Part shown: positions 49,885 to 60,510 of the stretch, piece by piece | Layout: every line of letters starts with the position of its first letter | How positions within the stretch are numbered: position 1 is the first letter of the stretch | DNA from: Paratinospora sagittata | Lineage: Eukaryota; Streptophyta; Magnoliopsida; Ranunculales; Menispermaceae | Length of the DNA stretch: 64,000 bases | Direction: 5' to 3' | NCBI GenBank assembly: GCA_035771175.1 | Contig: CM069598.1 | Coordinates: forward strand, 12,816,539 to 12,880,538 | Notes under the pieces: generated by a model | What the model saw: the letters and a program-made list of their open reading frames with translations, nothing else | What the model was told of the DNA's origin: nothing | Databases searched by the model: none | Position numbers and translations under genes: made by a program

Positions 49885-52800
49885 TCAAGAAGGTAGAATC
49901 GAAACCATCTTGAGTTTGGAGACTAACTGGTGAAACAACTTCGAGGAAGGTGCCTTGGTGAAGACATCGGCAACTTGGTTAGCGGAAGTAACGGAACGTA
50001 GACAAAGTACACCACGAGTAAGATGTTGTCGCACAAAATGACAATCGATTTCGATGTGTTTCGTGCGTTCATGGAAGACATCATTATAAGCAATCTTCAT
50101 AGCACTTTCACTATCGCAATAGAGAATAGTGGCAGAGGATTGTGGGACACCCATATCGTCTAATAACCAGCGTAGCCATAGAAGTTCAGCTGTTGTATCG
50201 GCAAGAGCTCGATACTCAGATTCGGTACTGGATCGGGATGCCAGAGACTGCTTTTTACTGCGCCAGGAAATGAGGGAGTCGCCTAAGTAAAAACAATAGC
50301 CAGTGGTGGAGCGTCGATCAGTGAGATCACCTCCCCAGTCTGCATCAGAGTAGGCGTGAAGTATGGGAGAAGACTTTGAAGAAAAATGGAGACCATGGAA
50401 CAATGTACCTTTGACATACCGAAGAATATGTAGTACCGCCGCAAAGTGATCAGTATGGGGCGAAGACATAAACTGGCTTACAAAATGCACAGCATAGGCG
50501 ATGTCTGGACGGGTGACAGTAAGATAAATCAAACTGCCAACAAGTTGGCGATAAAGAGTTGCATCAGGAAGGACTGTGCCACCAGTAGAGCTAAGGCGAA
50601 TATTAGGATCCAGAGGAGTAGTGGTGGTTTTATTATCAGTTAGGCCTGCACCGGTCAAAAGATTGGAGGCATACTTTGCTTGAGAAAGATAGTAACCAGT
50701 GTGATCAGATGAAATTTCAAGACCCAAGAAATAGCTAAGAAGACCGAGATCCTTCATCTCAAAGGAGCGGCTGAGGGACTGCTTGATCTCAGAAATGCCA
50801 CTCAAGTCATCGCCTGTGATTATCATGTCATCAACGTATAGGAGGAGAAAAATAGTACCAGTGTCTGATCGCCTAATAAATAAGGCCGAATCATATGGAC
50901 TAGATGTGAAACCAAGTTGTAAAATGGTTGAGCTGAATTTTGCAAACCATGCTCGTGGGGCTTGCTTCAAGCCATATAAAGCCCGCCGCAACCGACAAAC
51001 TTGAGATGGAGAATGATTATATCCTTGAGGTGGCTTCATATAGACTTCCTCTTGAAGTTCGCCATTTAAAAAGGCGTTCTTGACGTCCATTTGGAATAGT
51101 GTCCATTTTCGGATAGCAGCCACAGCTAATAAACTCCGGACAGAGGTAAGTCGCGCAACAGGAGCAAAGGTCTCTTCGTAATCAATCCCATATTCTTGTG
51201 TGTATCCACGGGCAACAAGTCGTGCTTTATAACGCTCCACAGACCCATCAGATTTGATTTTAATTTTGAACGCCCATTTACTGCCAATGGTTTTCTTGTC
51301 AGGAGGCAAATCCACCAAATCCCAAGTATGTGTACATTCCAGGGCCTGTAGCTCGTCTGCCATTGCTTGCTGCCAAAGAGGATTAGTACTGGCTTCTCTA
51401 TAAGATGAGGGTTCATGTAAAGAAGCAGTAGTAGAAAAGCAATGATAATCACGAAGATGAGTAGGAAGCTGTTTAACACGGGTGGATTGACGAGAAGGAG
51501 GGACAGTGTGTAACATACCTGGTGCAGGACCATCAGCCACGGTGGTGTCCAGGATAGGAGGCGGAGAGGAGGTGGTAGGAACAAACTCAGCCTCATGAGG
51601 AGAAGGGGCAACAACAGTGTCCGGAAAAAGCTCAACAGAGGTATCTGTAAAGAAAGGTCTACTGGATGCCAAAGAAAAAGGAGAGAGTGAAGAGAACATA
51701 GTATTTTCCCAAAAAATAACATGACGTGAAATGCGAAGGCGCTGAGATATAGGATCCCAACACCGATAGCCTTTATGTTCTAAACCATAACCCAGAAAAC
51801 AACATAAACGTGCCCTTGGTTCAAGTTTTGTATGTTCATGAGATTGAAGGAGAACAAAACATGCACAGCCAAAAACGCGAAGAGATGTATAGTCAGGTGG
51901 ATTACCAAATAAGATTTCATGAGGCGTATGATTTTGAAGAACCTGAGATGGTAGACGATTGATAGTATGAACAGCGGTGAGGGCGGCTTCACCCCAAAAA
52001 CGTTCCGGACAAGAGGAAGAGAGGAGCATGGCACGAACTGAATCAAGAACATGACGATGTTTACGTTCAGCACGACCATTCTGTTGTGATGTACCTGGAC
52101 AAGAACGTTGGACAATGGTTCCCTGATGACTAAGAAACTGAAGAAGTTTGTGATCTTTATATTCCATAGCATTATCAGTACGCAAAACTTTAACAACTTT
52201 GGCAAATTGAGTATGTACCATTTTTGCAAATGAAATATAAATAGCAGGTAGTTCAGAACGATTCTTCATAAGATACAACCAGGTAAAACGAGAATGATCA
52301 TCCACAAACAACACAAAATATTTTGATCCCCCCATAGTGGTGTTTGGGGAAGGTCCCCATATATCAGAGTGAACAAGATCAAAACAAGTAGCAGAAATGG
52401 AATTATTATTAGCAAAAGACAATGCGGGCTGTTTACCGAGTTGACAAGAAACACACTGAAATAAATCATCTTTAACAGAACCTAAATAGCCTTTGGAGAC
52501 AAGAGACCGAAGCTTAGAATGGGAAACATGACCAAGACGTAAATGCCATAAATGTAAATTTATGCATGAAGTAGAAGGAGTACTAGCAACCACAGGTGAA
52601 GGAGGAGATGGGATAGAAAGAGAGTCGAGCTTGAACATACGGCCAGCCCTATGCCCTGTCCCATGCACCTTCCCGGTCTGAGGATCCTGCACAACACAAC
52701 CATGAGGAGAGAAATTAACATTGTAACCAAGTTCACATAGCTGCCCAACAGAAATGAGATTTAAGGTAAGGCGAGGAATATGGTAAGCGTCAGAGAGGCT

Positions 52801-53952
52801 CATAAAAGGAGTAGACACTTGGCCACGAAAATTAACATTCAAATGAGAACCATTTGCCGTGTGGATAGTAGGTGCACTAGGATCTGGAACTTGAGATAAG
52901 AAAATAGTAGAATCGGAAGACATGTGGTTACAACAAGCAGAATCAAAATACCAAGAGGAGTTACCTGGAATGGTCGAGAGAGCAGAAGGGGATTGTGTCT
53001 TAGAAAGAACCTGTTTAAAGAGATCTTCTAAATCACTGAGGGTAATGGAAGAGGAAGGTTCCTCAGTAGCAGCAACAACAGCAGTAGATGGCCGAAATGT
53101 GGAACTTGAATTCAATGGAGTGCCCCTGGTTTGAGTAGGACGAGGAGGCCGGATGGGACAATTGGGTAGAATATGTCCCTTCTTGTGACAATATCGACAT
53201 TCAACCACTGGACAGATGGACAAAGTGTGCCCATGTTTGTGACAATTCTTACAATATGGTTGCCCGAATTTGCTATGATGAGCCGCAAGAACTACATCAG
53301 TAGACTGAACTTTGGAGGAGCGAATGCGAGTCTCTTCAGAGAGCAACTGAGAAACTGCATATTCTAATTTGGGCAATGGAGTATGTTGCAGCAAAGATGC
53401 ACGAACAGGCTCAAAAATATCAGTTAAAGCCATTAAAAATTGAATTAACCTCAATTGGTCACGATGATCAGCATAGAGATCAGCATCGGCAGGATCCTTC
53501 CATGATGGTTCTGATAATTGCAATTGATCCCATATTGCTTGCATCTGGGAGAGAAAATCATTAATTGACTGACCTGGTTCTTGGTGCATTTGTTGAAGAG
53601 TGTGGGTCAGTTGATAACGATGTGAAAGACCAGTGGTGATGTAGCGTTTGGCTAACAAATCCCATATTTGTTTTGCTGTTTCAAATCGCCCAAATTGTTG
53701 ATGAATGGAAGAAAGACTGGTGTTGTTAAACCAGGTAATCACTTGATGATTTTTGCAGTCCCAATCATCAAGACGATCAGCAAACTTGGTGTCAGGCTCA
53801 TCTTTTTCTTGAGCTGGTTTAACAATGTCACCAGAAACAATACGCCAGAGTTTGCGACCTTTCAAAAAGGTGCGCATGGACTGAGACCACAAGAGGTAGT
53901 TGGAACCATCTAAGATTGTGTGAATAGGCTGAGAGATATCAAGTTTCTCCAT
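49885..53952 (-). CDS. Copia-5 gag-pol polyprotein, intact
   Basis: 1,355 residues from MEKLDISQ at 53,952, about 100 bp inside the primer site. Domains: gag 10-210 (YLLWSQSMRTFLKGRKLW); two zinc knuckles CKNCHKHGHTLSIC and CRYCHKKGHILPNC at 234-266; protease FDSACCNHM about 336; GAG-pre-integrase LWHLRLGHVS about 472; integrase D (VHSDIWGP, 527), D (LRTDNAMEY, 590), E (NGRAERKHR, 626); reverse transcriptase about 864-1110 with YVDDMIITGDD at 1039; RNase H DADWGGDLTDRRSTTGY from 1202, then SSTESEYRA and CDSESAMK. All catalytic residues are in place. It would process itself into capsid, protease, integrase and reverse transcriptase/RNase H and copy its RNA in cytoplasmic particles. Confidence 0.96.
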   Translation of the reverse strand: MEKLDISQPIHTILDGSNYLLWSQSMRTFLKGRKLWRIVSGDIVKPAQEKDEPDTKFADRLDDWDCKNHQVITWFNNTSLSSIHQQFGRFETAKQIWDLLAKRYITTGLSHRYQLTHTLQQMHQEPGQSINDFLSQMQAIWDQLQLSEPSWKDPADADLYADHRDQLRLIQFLMALTDIFEPVRASLLQHTPLPKLEYAVSQLLSEETRIRSSKVQSTDVVLAAHHSKFGQPYCKNCHKHGHTLSICPVVECRYCHKKGHILPNCPIRPPRPTQTRGTPLNSSSTFRPSTAVVAATEEPSSSITLSDLEDLFKQVLSKTQSPSALSTIPGNSSWYFDSACCNHMSSDSTIFLSQVPDPSAPTIHTANGSHLNVNFRGQVSTPFMSLSDAYHIPRLTLNLISVGQLCELGYNVNFSPHGCVVQDPQTGKVHGTGHRAGRMFKLDSLSIPSPPSPVVASTPSTSCINLHLWHLRLGHVSHSKLRSLVSKGYLGSVKDDLFQCVSCQLGKQPALSFANNNSISATCFDLVHSDIWGPSPNTTMGGSKYFVLFVDDHSRFTWLYLMKNRSELPAIYISFAKMVHTQFAKVVKVLRTDNAMEYKDHKLLQFLSHQGTIVQRSCPGTSQQNGRAERKHRHVLDSVRAMLLSSSCPERFWGEAALTAVHTINRLPSQVLQNHTPHEILFGNPPDYTSLRVFGCACFVLLQSHEHTKLEPRARLCCFLGYGLEHKGYRCWDPISQRLRISRHVIFWENTMFSSLSPFSLASSRPFFTDTSVELFPDTVVAPSPHEAEFVPTTSSPPPILDTTVADGPAPGMLHTVPPSRQSTRVKQLPTHLRDYHCFSTTASLHEPSSYREASTNPLWQQAMADELQALECTHTWDLVDLPPDKKTIGSKWAFKIKIKSDGSVERYKARLVARGYTQEYGIDYEETFAPVARLTSVRSLLAVAAIRKWTLFQMDVKNAFLNGELQEEVYMKPPQGYNHSPSQVCRLRRALYGLKQAPRAWFAKFSSTILQLGFTSSPYDSALFIRRSDTGTIFLLLYVDDMIITGDDLSGISEIKQSLSRSFEMKDLGLLSYFLGLEISSDHTGYYLSQAKYASNLLTGAGLTDNKTTTTPLDPNIRLSSTGGTVLPDATLYRQLVGSLIYLTVTRPDIAYAVHFVSQFMSSPHTDHFAAVLHILRYVKGTLFHGLHFSSKSSPILHAYSDADWGGDLTDRRSTTGYCFYLGDSLISWRSKKQSLASRSSTESEYRALADTTAELLWLRWLLDDMGVPQSSATILYCDSESAMKIAYNDVFHERTKHIEIDCHFVRQHLTRGVLCLRSVTSANQVADVFTKAPSSKLFHQLVSKLKMVSILPS

Positions 53953-54054
53953 GAGGAAAAATAAAAATCAAGAAAGAGATTGCTAGACAAGTCAAGAATG
54001 AGATTCTGGAGGTGATGTAAACAAGGAACGAGAGATCAAGAATGAGACACAGTC

Positions 54055-54067
54055 GGCTCTGATACCA
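54055..54067 (-). other. Copia-5 primer-binding site
   Basis: The minus strand reads TGGTATCAGAGCC, directly adjoining the 5' LTR. Confidence 0.93.
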
Positions 54068-54280
54068 TGTTAATTTAAGAAGAATACTGGAGAATTTTTC
54101 TGTGTATATTGCAATATGACTGAGGTTACATTTATACATGAGTGTGAGTCTAAGTATAGAAACGGATTATGCCTAATTCCTATAAATAAGTGATCAAATC
54201 AATCAACTAAAAGTCAGGCTATATCAGTTCAACAACTCCTAAAAAGAAGCTAACAGATACGAAGTTATCCATTCATAACA
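54068..54280 (-). repeat. Copia-5 5' LTR
   Basis: 213 bp, identical to the 3' LTR, followed by the ATATA target duplication. Confidence 0.95.
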
Positions 54281-55915
54281 ATATATATAGCAATATGCAA
54301 GAATCCTTTTTAATAAGTGATATATATATACACACCCATCCACACACACACACAGAGACATATATTCCAAACCTATGGCCATGAAGGCAGGATTCTCCTC
54401 CCTTTAAGAGCCGACTAGGTATATATGTTATTTTATACATGGCATATTTATAATTTGATTTTATGTATTATTCCCAAACATGAATTTTTAGAGCCTATAA
54501 TTGTAATAATAATTCATTTCTGTGTTTACTTTTCTAATTCTTTATTTTTTTCAAAAAAAATTCCTTTAAAGCTTTGAAAGCAATAAGAAAAAACACCGAA
54601 ATTAAATGACATAAATTATAGCACATATCATTGCAATAATGCGACAAATCATGTGTAATTGTCTTGAATAACATGCTATAAATTAAAGATGGTTTGACAA
54701 AAATGTTCCAATTCATGTAACATGCTATAAATTAATCTAAAATATGTAGCGTGCACGTAATTGGGAACTCTCGTGAGCTTTTGCATCTCAAATAATTTTA
54801 AGAACATTACTTTCAGAGAAAGCGAAAGTTCAACAAGGATACATAGCAACATGCCCTTCACAAACAATAGTACTATATATGATAATGGGAGATGCCATAA
54901 TTGTGTGGTGGTTCTTTTTATTTATTTTAATAAATAATAGTACCATATATGATAATAAACATGGGGAGGAAGGGAAAGTATTAGTAACCATCTCGTATGT
55001 CTACATCTATTAGCATTGAATATAAGTAATGTTAAGGGATGCCTTAGACAGTAAACTATATATTATTCTATTTATTGAAAATCCCTTTTTCTAAAAAAAA
55101 AATTAACTTTTTAAAATATTTATCAACAAAATGGAGTCAATAGGTACAAATGAACGAGTGTTGTTTTTGCAGGCCTTAGATTAATTGCAACTAATTATAA
55201 TGTTGTTCGCATTCGAACTGGCATATGGGGTCTAGATATATGTGGGGACCTTTACTCTAAAAGGCTTTTGGTAGAGATAAATAATGCTTGTAAATTCCAA
55301 TGCTTCATTTTTTAAAGTACCACTACTCTTGCATATAAATAACTCTTGTAATTAAATTATAATCTCTATACATTGCTTAATCATTAGAAATTAACTAACT
55401 ATTCTTAATTAACTAATTATATAGTATACTGTTAAATACGCATGGACCAAAATAATAGTTTTTTTTTTTTTTGAATCTAAGGTAAAGAGTGAAATGTATG
55501 ACATATAAGTGTGGATCTCTTCTTTGCAGTAACAAGGTGTTTTAGTGGAAGAGTAGTGGTAGGGGTACAGGGGTTGAAACTCCCATAAAAACATGAATAT
55601 CTCGTGTTTCTTATATCAACCTAGATATATGCTATGCACATCAATTCATGTTAATCCAAATGATATAGGATTTGAGTTTTCTTATCCGTGAGTTTGAATT
55701 AATGTATCTTTAGCTTATTTGTTAAGTAATTAACTAGTGGTGTTCAACTTTGGTCATTCCTGGTTTAAGAATAACAATTTTTATTTTTATTTTTATTTTT
55801 TCGTAGATAAAGCATTGTTTCAATGTAGGTTGGCTGCAAGAGCAATACCAATTGAGGCAAACTTTAAATACTAAATATGATTGGGTTGGTTTAGATATTA
55901 AATCTAACCAAATTA

Positions 55916-57638
55916 TGGTCGAAGAATGCCTTGTGCTTCTTCCTCCGTGAAAGTGATCACGAAGTCAGTTTTTTTCTGTTTTTCTAGTCGGTATCCTATG
56001 TTCATCACCTCCAATCTGGCTTCTCAAACATAGGCTTTCAAACCCGATTAGAGGTACTAACCTGGTCTCCGCTGAATATTGTTCTGATTTCTCCAACAGC
56101 CTCGGTCCCACCTGGATCAGAGGCTGGGCCTCTTTGCTGGTCGGTATTTTTAACGAACTCTCTTAGGTGACCTTTACGGATTAGTGTCTCAATCTCTTCC
56201 TTCAATTCGTAGCACTAGTCGACATCATGACCTTGGTCTTTATGATACTTACTATACTTTTTTTATGTCCCTCTGTTCTGCAGGAGACCTCAACCTTTTT
56301 GGTCATCGAACATATTCTCTGTTTTGCATCTCAAGTAGAACCTGCTCTCTGGAAGCATTCAAGGGTGTGTAGTTAGTGTACACACTCTGAGGAGCCCTGT
56401 TACTCTTTTGGTCGGGACGGCTGAAGTCTGATATCTTCCCGCCTCGATTGTCTTCTTTGGGCTTCGAGTCTTCAACTCACTTCCTTTTGACACCTTGTTT
56501 CTTGGGGGAGTCGTCAACCTCCTTCTTGGCCTCAGCCAACTCATCTGCATTGATGTACTTGTGTGCTCTTTCAGGAATCTCCGTATAAGGCTGAGCTTTC
56601 CTCTTTCCAAGTGAATAATGGAATCTTCCAGGCCTTAACCCGACTTCAAAAGCTGTTACGAAAGTTTTCTTGGTCACAACCGTATACTTCCAGCTTCGCA
56701 TCATCGAAACACTGCAAATAATCTTTCAAGCTCACCCCCAGTTTCTGCCGAATGACAAATAGACTATTTATTGGTCTCTCTCTCTCCTTTTTACTAGCAA
56801 AGTGTTTCATGAACTTTTGCCCTAATTGCCCAAAGGAATGGATGGATCTAGGCTTCAATCTCCAGTACCACTTCTTAGCCAAACCACCCAGAGTGATTTG
56901 GAAACCCTTGCATATCGTGGCATCGCCATACCCCTTGAACTTCATCTACGACTTGAAGTTTTCAATGTGTGTTCTTGGATCTGTCTTGCCTTTGTATATC
57001 CTGACTTCAACAGTCTTAACATTTTTAGGAAAGGGTGTTCGAAGGATCTCCCTCGTGAAAGGCGAGGGAAGGTCCTCGTACTCCTCATAACGCCAAGCTC
57101 AGCCTCGACAGCATATGGTTGTTCTTAATCTAGATAAAGAAGGCACCGACCTTTTGGACACTGACTTGTTTCTGTCGGCTCTTTTAATGCCAGACCTTTC
57201 TAATGGTACCAGCCTATCTGCTTTGGCATATGCCAACCTAGGATACATGGAAGCTGAGTTTGGTCCCCGTTTTCTGTCGAGAGAGTGGCATAAATCACCC
57301 GTGGGGAGCGGTCTGGGTTGGAGCTCGGCGGGTGTTGGCTACGCATTGACTTTCGTTGTGATGTGACACTTAGGCACAGACTCGCCTCTTCCTTCTGAGG
57401 TCGCAAGTGGCTCAGATAGGGAATACTTCCTTTAATATCCATTGTTGCATCTGATGTTGCTCCAAGACCATCTGGACATCTTTTTCAAGTTTTTCTTGAC
57501 TGTGGTGAGTCTGACTTTCTGCTTCTCAACAGAAGATTTTTCACACTTTTTTGGTGGCCTTCCTCTCTTCTTATCCTGAGGGACCACTGGCTCGACGACT
57601 GGTTCTTGTTCTATTGAGATTTTCGCATCTTGACTCAT
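55916..57638 (-). pseudogene. Gypsy-2 copy b gag, broken
   Basis: It starts MSQDAKISIEQEP at 57,638, with an AT-hook-like KKRGRPPKK at residues 23-31. A variable region follows, then EDLPSPFTREIL near 57,060, a TAG stop, MKFKGYGDATICKG (56,945), retrotransposon gag core to about 56,650 (LKPRSIHSFGQLGQKF, SLKDYLQCF), and later KYHKDQGHDVD with YELKEEIETLIRKGHLREF near 56,200. The last is the usual carboxy gag motif before protease. Several frameshifts and stops are present. The AT-hook would suggest DNA binding by gag or a processed piece of it; this is inference. Confidence 0.75.
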
Positions 57639-57675
57639 TTCGGAAGAGTTGTTTATGGCTTAAAAAGTCTTGACC

Positions 57676-57694
57676 CCCAACAAACGACGCCAAA
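57676..57694 (-). other. Gypsy-2 primer-binding site
   Basis: The minus strand next to the LTR reads TTTGGCGTCGTTTGTTGGG, similar to the TGGCGCCGTTG primer sites (Asp-tRNA type) common in Athila/Tat Gypsy elements. Confidence 0.6.
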
Positions 57695-58450
57695 TGTTGG
57701 TGCAAGATTTGACAAACATCAATAAGATGATGGGATGGAGAAAACAATGTTGATCTATTCTGGAACTTGCCAGAAACTAGTCGGGACGTCGAAGGTAATG
57801 ATCTAAAAAAGAAAGAATAGAAGAAAGAATATGATATCGTAAGGAACACCTCTGTGGTGCAGGCCAAAGACCCTCCGATGCCTAAGTTAGTTTAGAGCTC
57901 CTAAAATAGTAGAAGAATAGTAGATCTAAATTGTGTAGAGAATAAGATACTTCCCCCTTAGAGGTGATGAGGCATTTATAGAGTTGGGTCTTTGGCCTTG
58001 TAGTATAGTTGTAGTCGAATTAGGAGAGCATAGATACTTCCTAGTCAAATTGGGAATGCCCAGAAACATCCCAGTCAGATCAGGAGGGATTTAATCCTCT
58101 TCCTATCTAGATTAGGAGGGATTTAGTCATCTTCTAGTTGAACTGGAAGAGCAGAATAACCTTTTAGTTAGAATTGAAAAGTAGGATAATCCTTTTCATA
58201 GTCAAACTAGTAGAGAATCCCGAGATTGTCACAGTAGATCTCGCAAGGTCGTTATCTGCTGATACGACAGATTTTTTACCCTGGTCAGTACTACCGACCA
58301 GGTCTTGGGTTACTTGCATGGCTAAGTAGATTGATATTCTTTTTTTAGATCAGGTCGGTATATCTACCTAGTCTATATCACATCCTACTTGGCGAGGCTG
58401 ACATGGTCTGACGTGCTTTAAGCTCGATGTGCGAAGAATATGGTCCAACA
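57695..58450 (-). repeat. Gypsy-2 copy b 5' LTR
   Basis: 756 bp, TGTTGGTGCAAG...TATGGTCCAACA, with inverted TGTTGG/CCAACA ends. The other LTR is missing. Repeat unit C resumes directly to the right. Confidence 0.75.
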
Positions 58451-58945
58451 ACAATAATGCAACAAATCATGTACCCTTGTCTTAGAGTAATTCTACGTTG
58501 ATATTCAATTTTTTACCACCACTTTAGCACTTTTCAATTGTCTTGAATAACATGCTATAAAATAAAGATGGTTCGACAAAAATGTCTGAATTCATGCCAC
58601 TGCAATGATTTTGCTAGCATTGGTTCATTTAGGTACTAAGGATAACGATGCACACGCACACATAGTACTATTTCATTAATCTAAAAGATCTACGTGCACA
58701 TAATTAGGAACTCTCATAAGCTTTTGCATCTCAAATAATTTTAAGAACATTACTTTAAGAGAAAGCGAAAGTTCAACAAGGATACATAGCAACATGCATC
58801 GTCCCTTCAAAAACTCATTTGAAAATGGGAGATGCCATAGTTGTGTGCTGGCTCTTTTTATTTATCTATATTTATTTTCCATTTTAATAAATAGTAGTAT
58901 TATATATGATAACAAACAAGGGGAGGAAGGGAAAGTAAAAGTCAC

Positions 58946-59241
58946 CGTATTTATGTAATACATTTAAACTATTTAAAACAACCACAAACTAAGACAAAGT
59001 ATTGGAAACAAATGAAAAATAAATGGTCATGATGATCATTTCTATTATGTCAACATGTTAATTATAGACCAAATGCAAACCAAATAATCAACAAAGTTTT
59101 TTTTTTTGTTGTTGTTTATTCCAACTACATGAGACATAAACCTTATACACAAACCTCTTAATTAGTGAGAGAGAGCTTAATCACACTTTACTTACAAAAC
59201 GAGTTATTGAAATTGGCATACATATAGAGCAATATTTCAGC

Positions 59242-59291
<50 letters not shown>

Positions 59292-60500
59292 TTCAAAGAC
59301 TGATCATTCATAGTTAAAGAACCTTTCAACAATTTGTTGTATATGAATCACATGTCAAATAAGACGAAGCAGTCATCTTCGACTAAGCTGTAGCTGTTTG
59401 ATGCTTTAAAACCCAAACGACGTGAAGAAGAAATTGATAAAGTTAAAAGAAAAATACTACATGCATTGACACTTATTAAGTGTACATGGATGGAAATTAA
59501 TACTATCTCGATACACCATTAGATTATCTCAAATCATGTGCTAATATAATATGATTCTTACAGTGACAAAAGTATAATTCTATAAATGTACACTGCGAAT
59601 GTTACTTTAACATTGTTCAAGTTTAAAAAAACACAATTAATTCAACATTTAGGTATGAAAAATGCTTTTGAAAACACACTTTATAAACATACTTTGTTGA
59701 CATTATCCTTGATGAAAATTATTGGATCGCCTCGAATCATACATGTATCAACACATAATCCAAGGCGATCCAACATCTTTTTTTTTTTTTTTGGGTCTTA
59801 AATCCCCTAGTGTCCTCAGCTAACCCCTTTTCGAGGGAGAGACTAATCTGAAGTTCGGCGCCCCAAGAGGGTGGATAGCTAGCACCTTTCCATCAGTTCA
59901 TGTCATAGTAGGGCTCGAACCCGTAATCAGGCCTCTCAACCCACTAAGACGCAGTTGTCCTCGATCCAACATCTTTCAATACGTACACACATTACTCTTT
60001 GGGTCTGTTTGGTACGCGAGATAAGATGATATTATTTTTGTGAAATTGGATATGACAGAATATGATAAGATTAAAAATAATGTAATTCTATATTTGGAGT
60101 GTATTTGAGATTGAAACTAAAAAATAATTAATTTTTTTAATTAAATATAAAAAAATAAATTATATTAAAAAAAGAAGAAAAATCCTGGTTTTGCGATTTA
60201 AAAAAAAGAAAAAATATACAAGAAGAAGAAGACGGCGAAAAAAAAAAGAGACAGATAAACAATCTCACCATTTTTTATGATATTGTTTTATGAATGAAAT
60301 AGATTGGTGACGTGAAATAAGTTTTATCTCATTCCACTTCACTTTTAAATATAAAAATAAAACTAAAAATAGCTCAATACTGTCGGCTGCCAAGCAGCCG
60401 CTTGCGTATATATATACCTATACGTTGTGAAAACTAATCCACCACAAAATCTAATACGGTGGATATTCGGACAGAAAATAATGTGGATGCCATTTGATCT
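58946..60500. other. Spacer between repeat unit C and the TPS gene
   Basis: AT-rich. It contains (TA)n at 59,245-59,289, a SINE (59,781-59,961), and a block starting GGGTCTGTTTGGTACGCGAG at 60,000 that looks like the end of a small DNA transposon, though no matching end was identified. No genes were seen. Confidence 0.5.
59781..59961 (-). mobile_element. tRNA-derived SINE with 15-bp target duplication
   Basis: The minus strand has an A-box TAGTGGGTTG (59,938-59,947), a B-box GGGTTCGAGCCC (59,911-59,922), a 181-bp body and an A tail (T run at 59,781-59,792). The target duplication CGATCCAACATCTTT is perfect at 59,766-59,780 and 59,962-59,976. The clean duplication points to a fairly recent insertion about 0.75 kb upstream of the TPS start codon. 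Confidence 0.92.
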
Positions 60501-60510
60501 TATTTTAGGA

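Larger units (their letters stand above)
49659..54280 (-). mobile_element. Copia-5 LTR retrotransposon, intact
   Basis: 4,622 bp. Both LTRs are 213 bp and identical by eye (TGTTAATTTAAG...CATTCATAACA). Target duplication ATATA lies at 49,654-49,658 and 54,281-54,285. Primer site, polypurine tract (minus strand TTTGAGGGAGGA at 49,872-49,883) and a single full-length frame are all present. This is the best candidate in the window for an element that can still move. Confidence 0.95.
48577..55805. repeat. Tandem unit B, interrupted by Copia-5
   Basis: About 2.6 kb without Copia-5. Relative to unit A it has about 330 extra bp (49,190-49,500, with CCAAAACCG-type words, perhaps a decayed DNA element) and about 180 extra bp around the Copia-5 site. 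It retains the empty Copia-4 target. It is noncoding as far as I can see. Confidence 0.85.
55916..58450 (-). mobile_element. Gypsy-2 copy b, 5' part only
   Basis: Minus strand: 5' LTR (57,695-58,450), primer site, gag and the beginning of the protease region, ending abruptly at 55,916. It has the same family layout as copy a (21,650-26,050). Gag type (KFKGYGDATICKGFQITLGG) and primer site suggest the Tat/Retand side of Ty3/Gypsy. The polymerase part is lost. Confidence 0.75.
55806..58945. repeat. Tandem unit C, partial, holding a Gypsy-2 fragment
   Basis: 55,806-55,915 matches the start of units A and B. 58,451-58,945 matches the part of unit A from about 47,398 (ATTGCAATAATGCGAC) onward. 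Roughly 0.8 kb of the unit between these points is missing and replaced by the Gypsy-2 fragment. Homology with the other units stops near 58,945. Confidence 0.78.

Noticed and set aside
59911..59947. tRNA-like A- and B-box sequences here and at 21,364-21,415 and 63,762-63,815
   Set aside because: They do not fold into complete tRNAs as far as I can see, and they have SINE bodies and A tails.
60000..60350. Possible MITE starting GGGTCTGTTTGGTACGCG
   Set aside because: I could not find a matching inverted end or target duplication.
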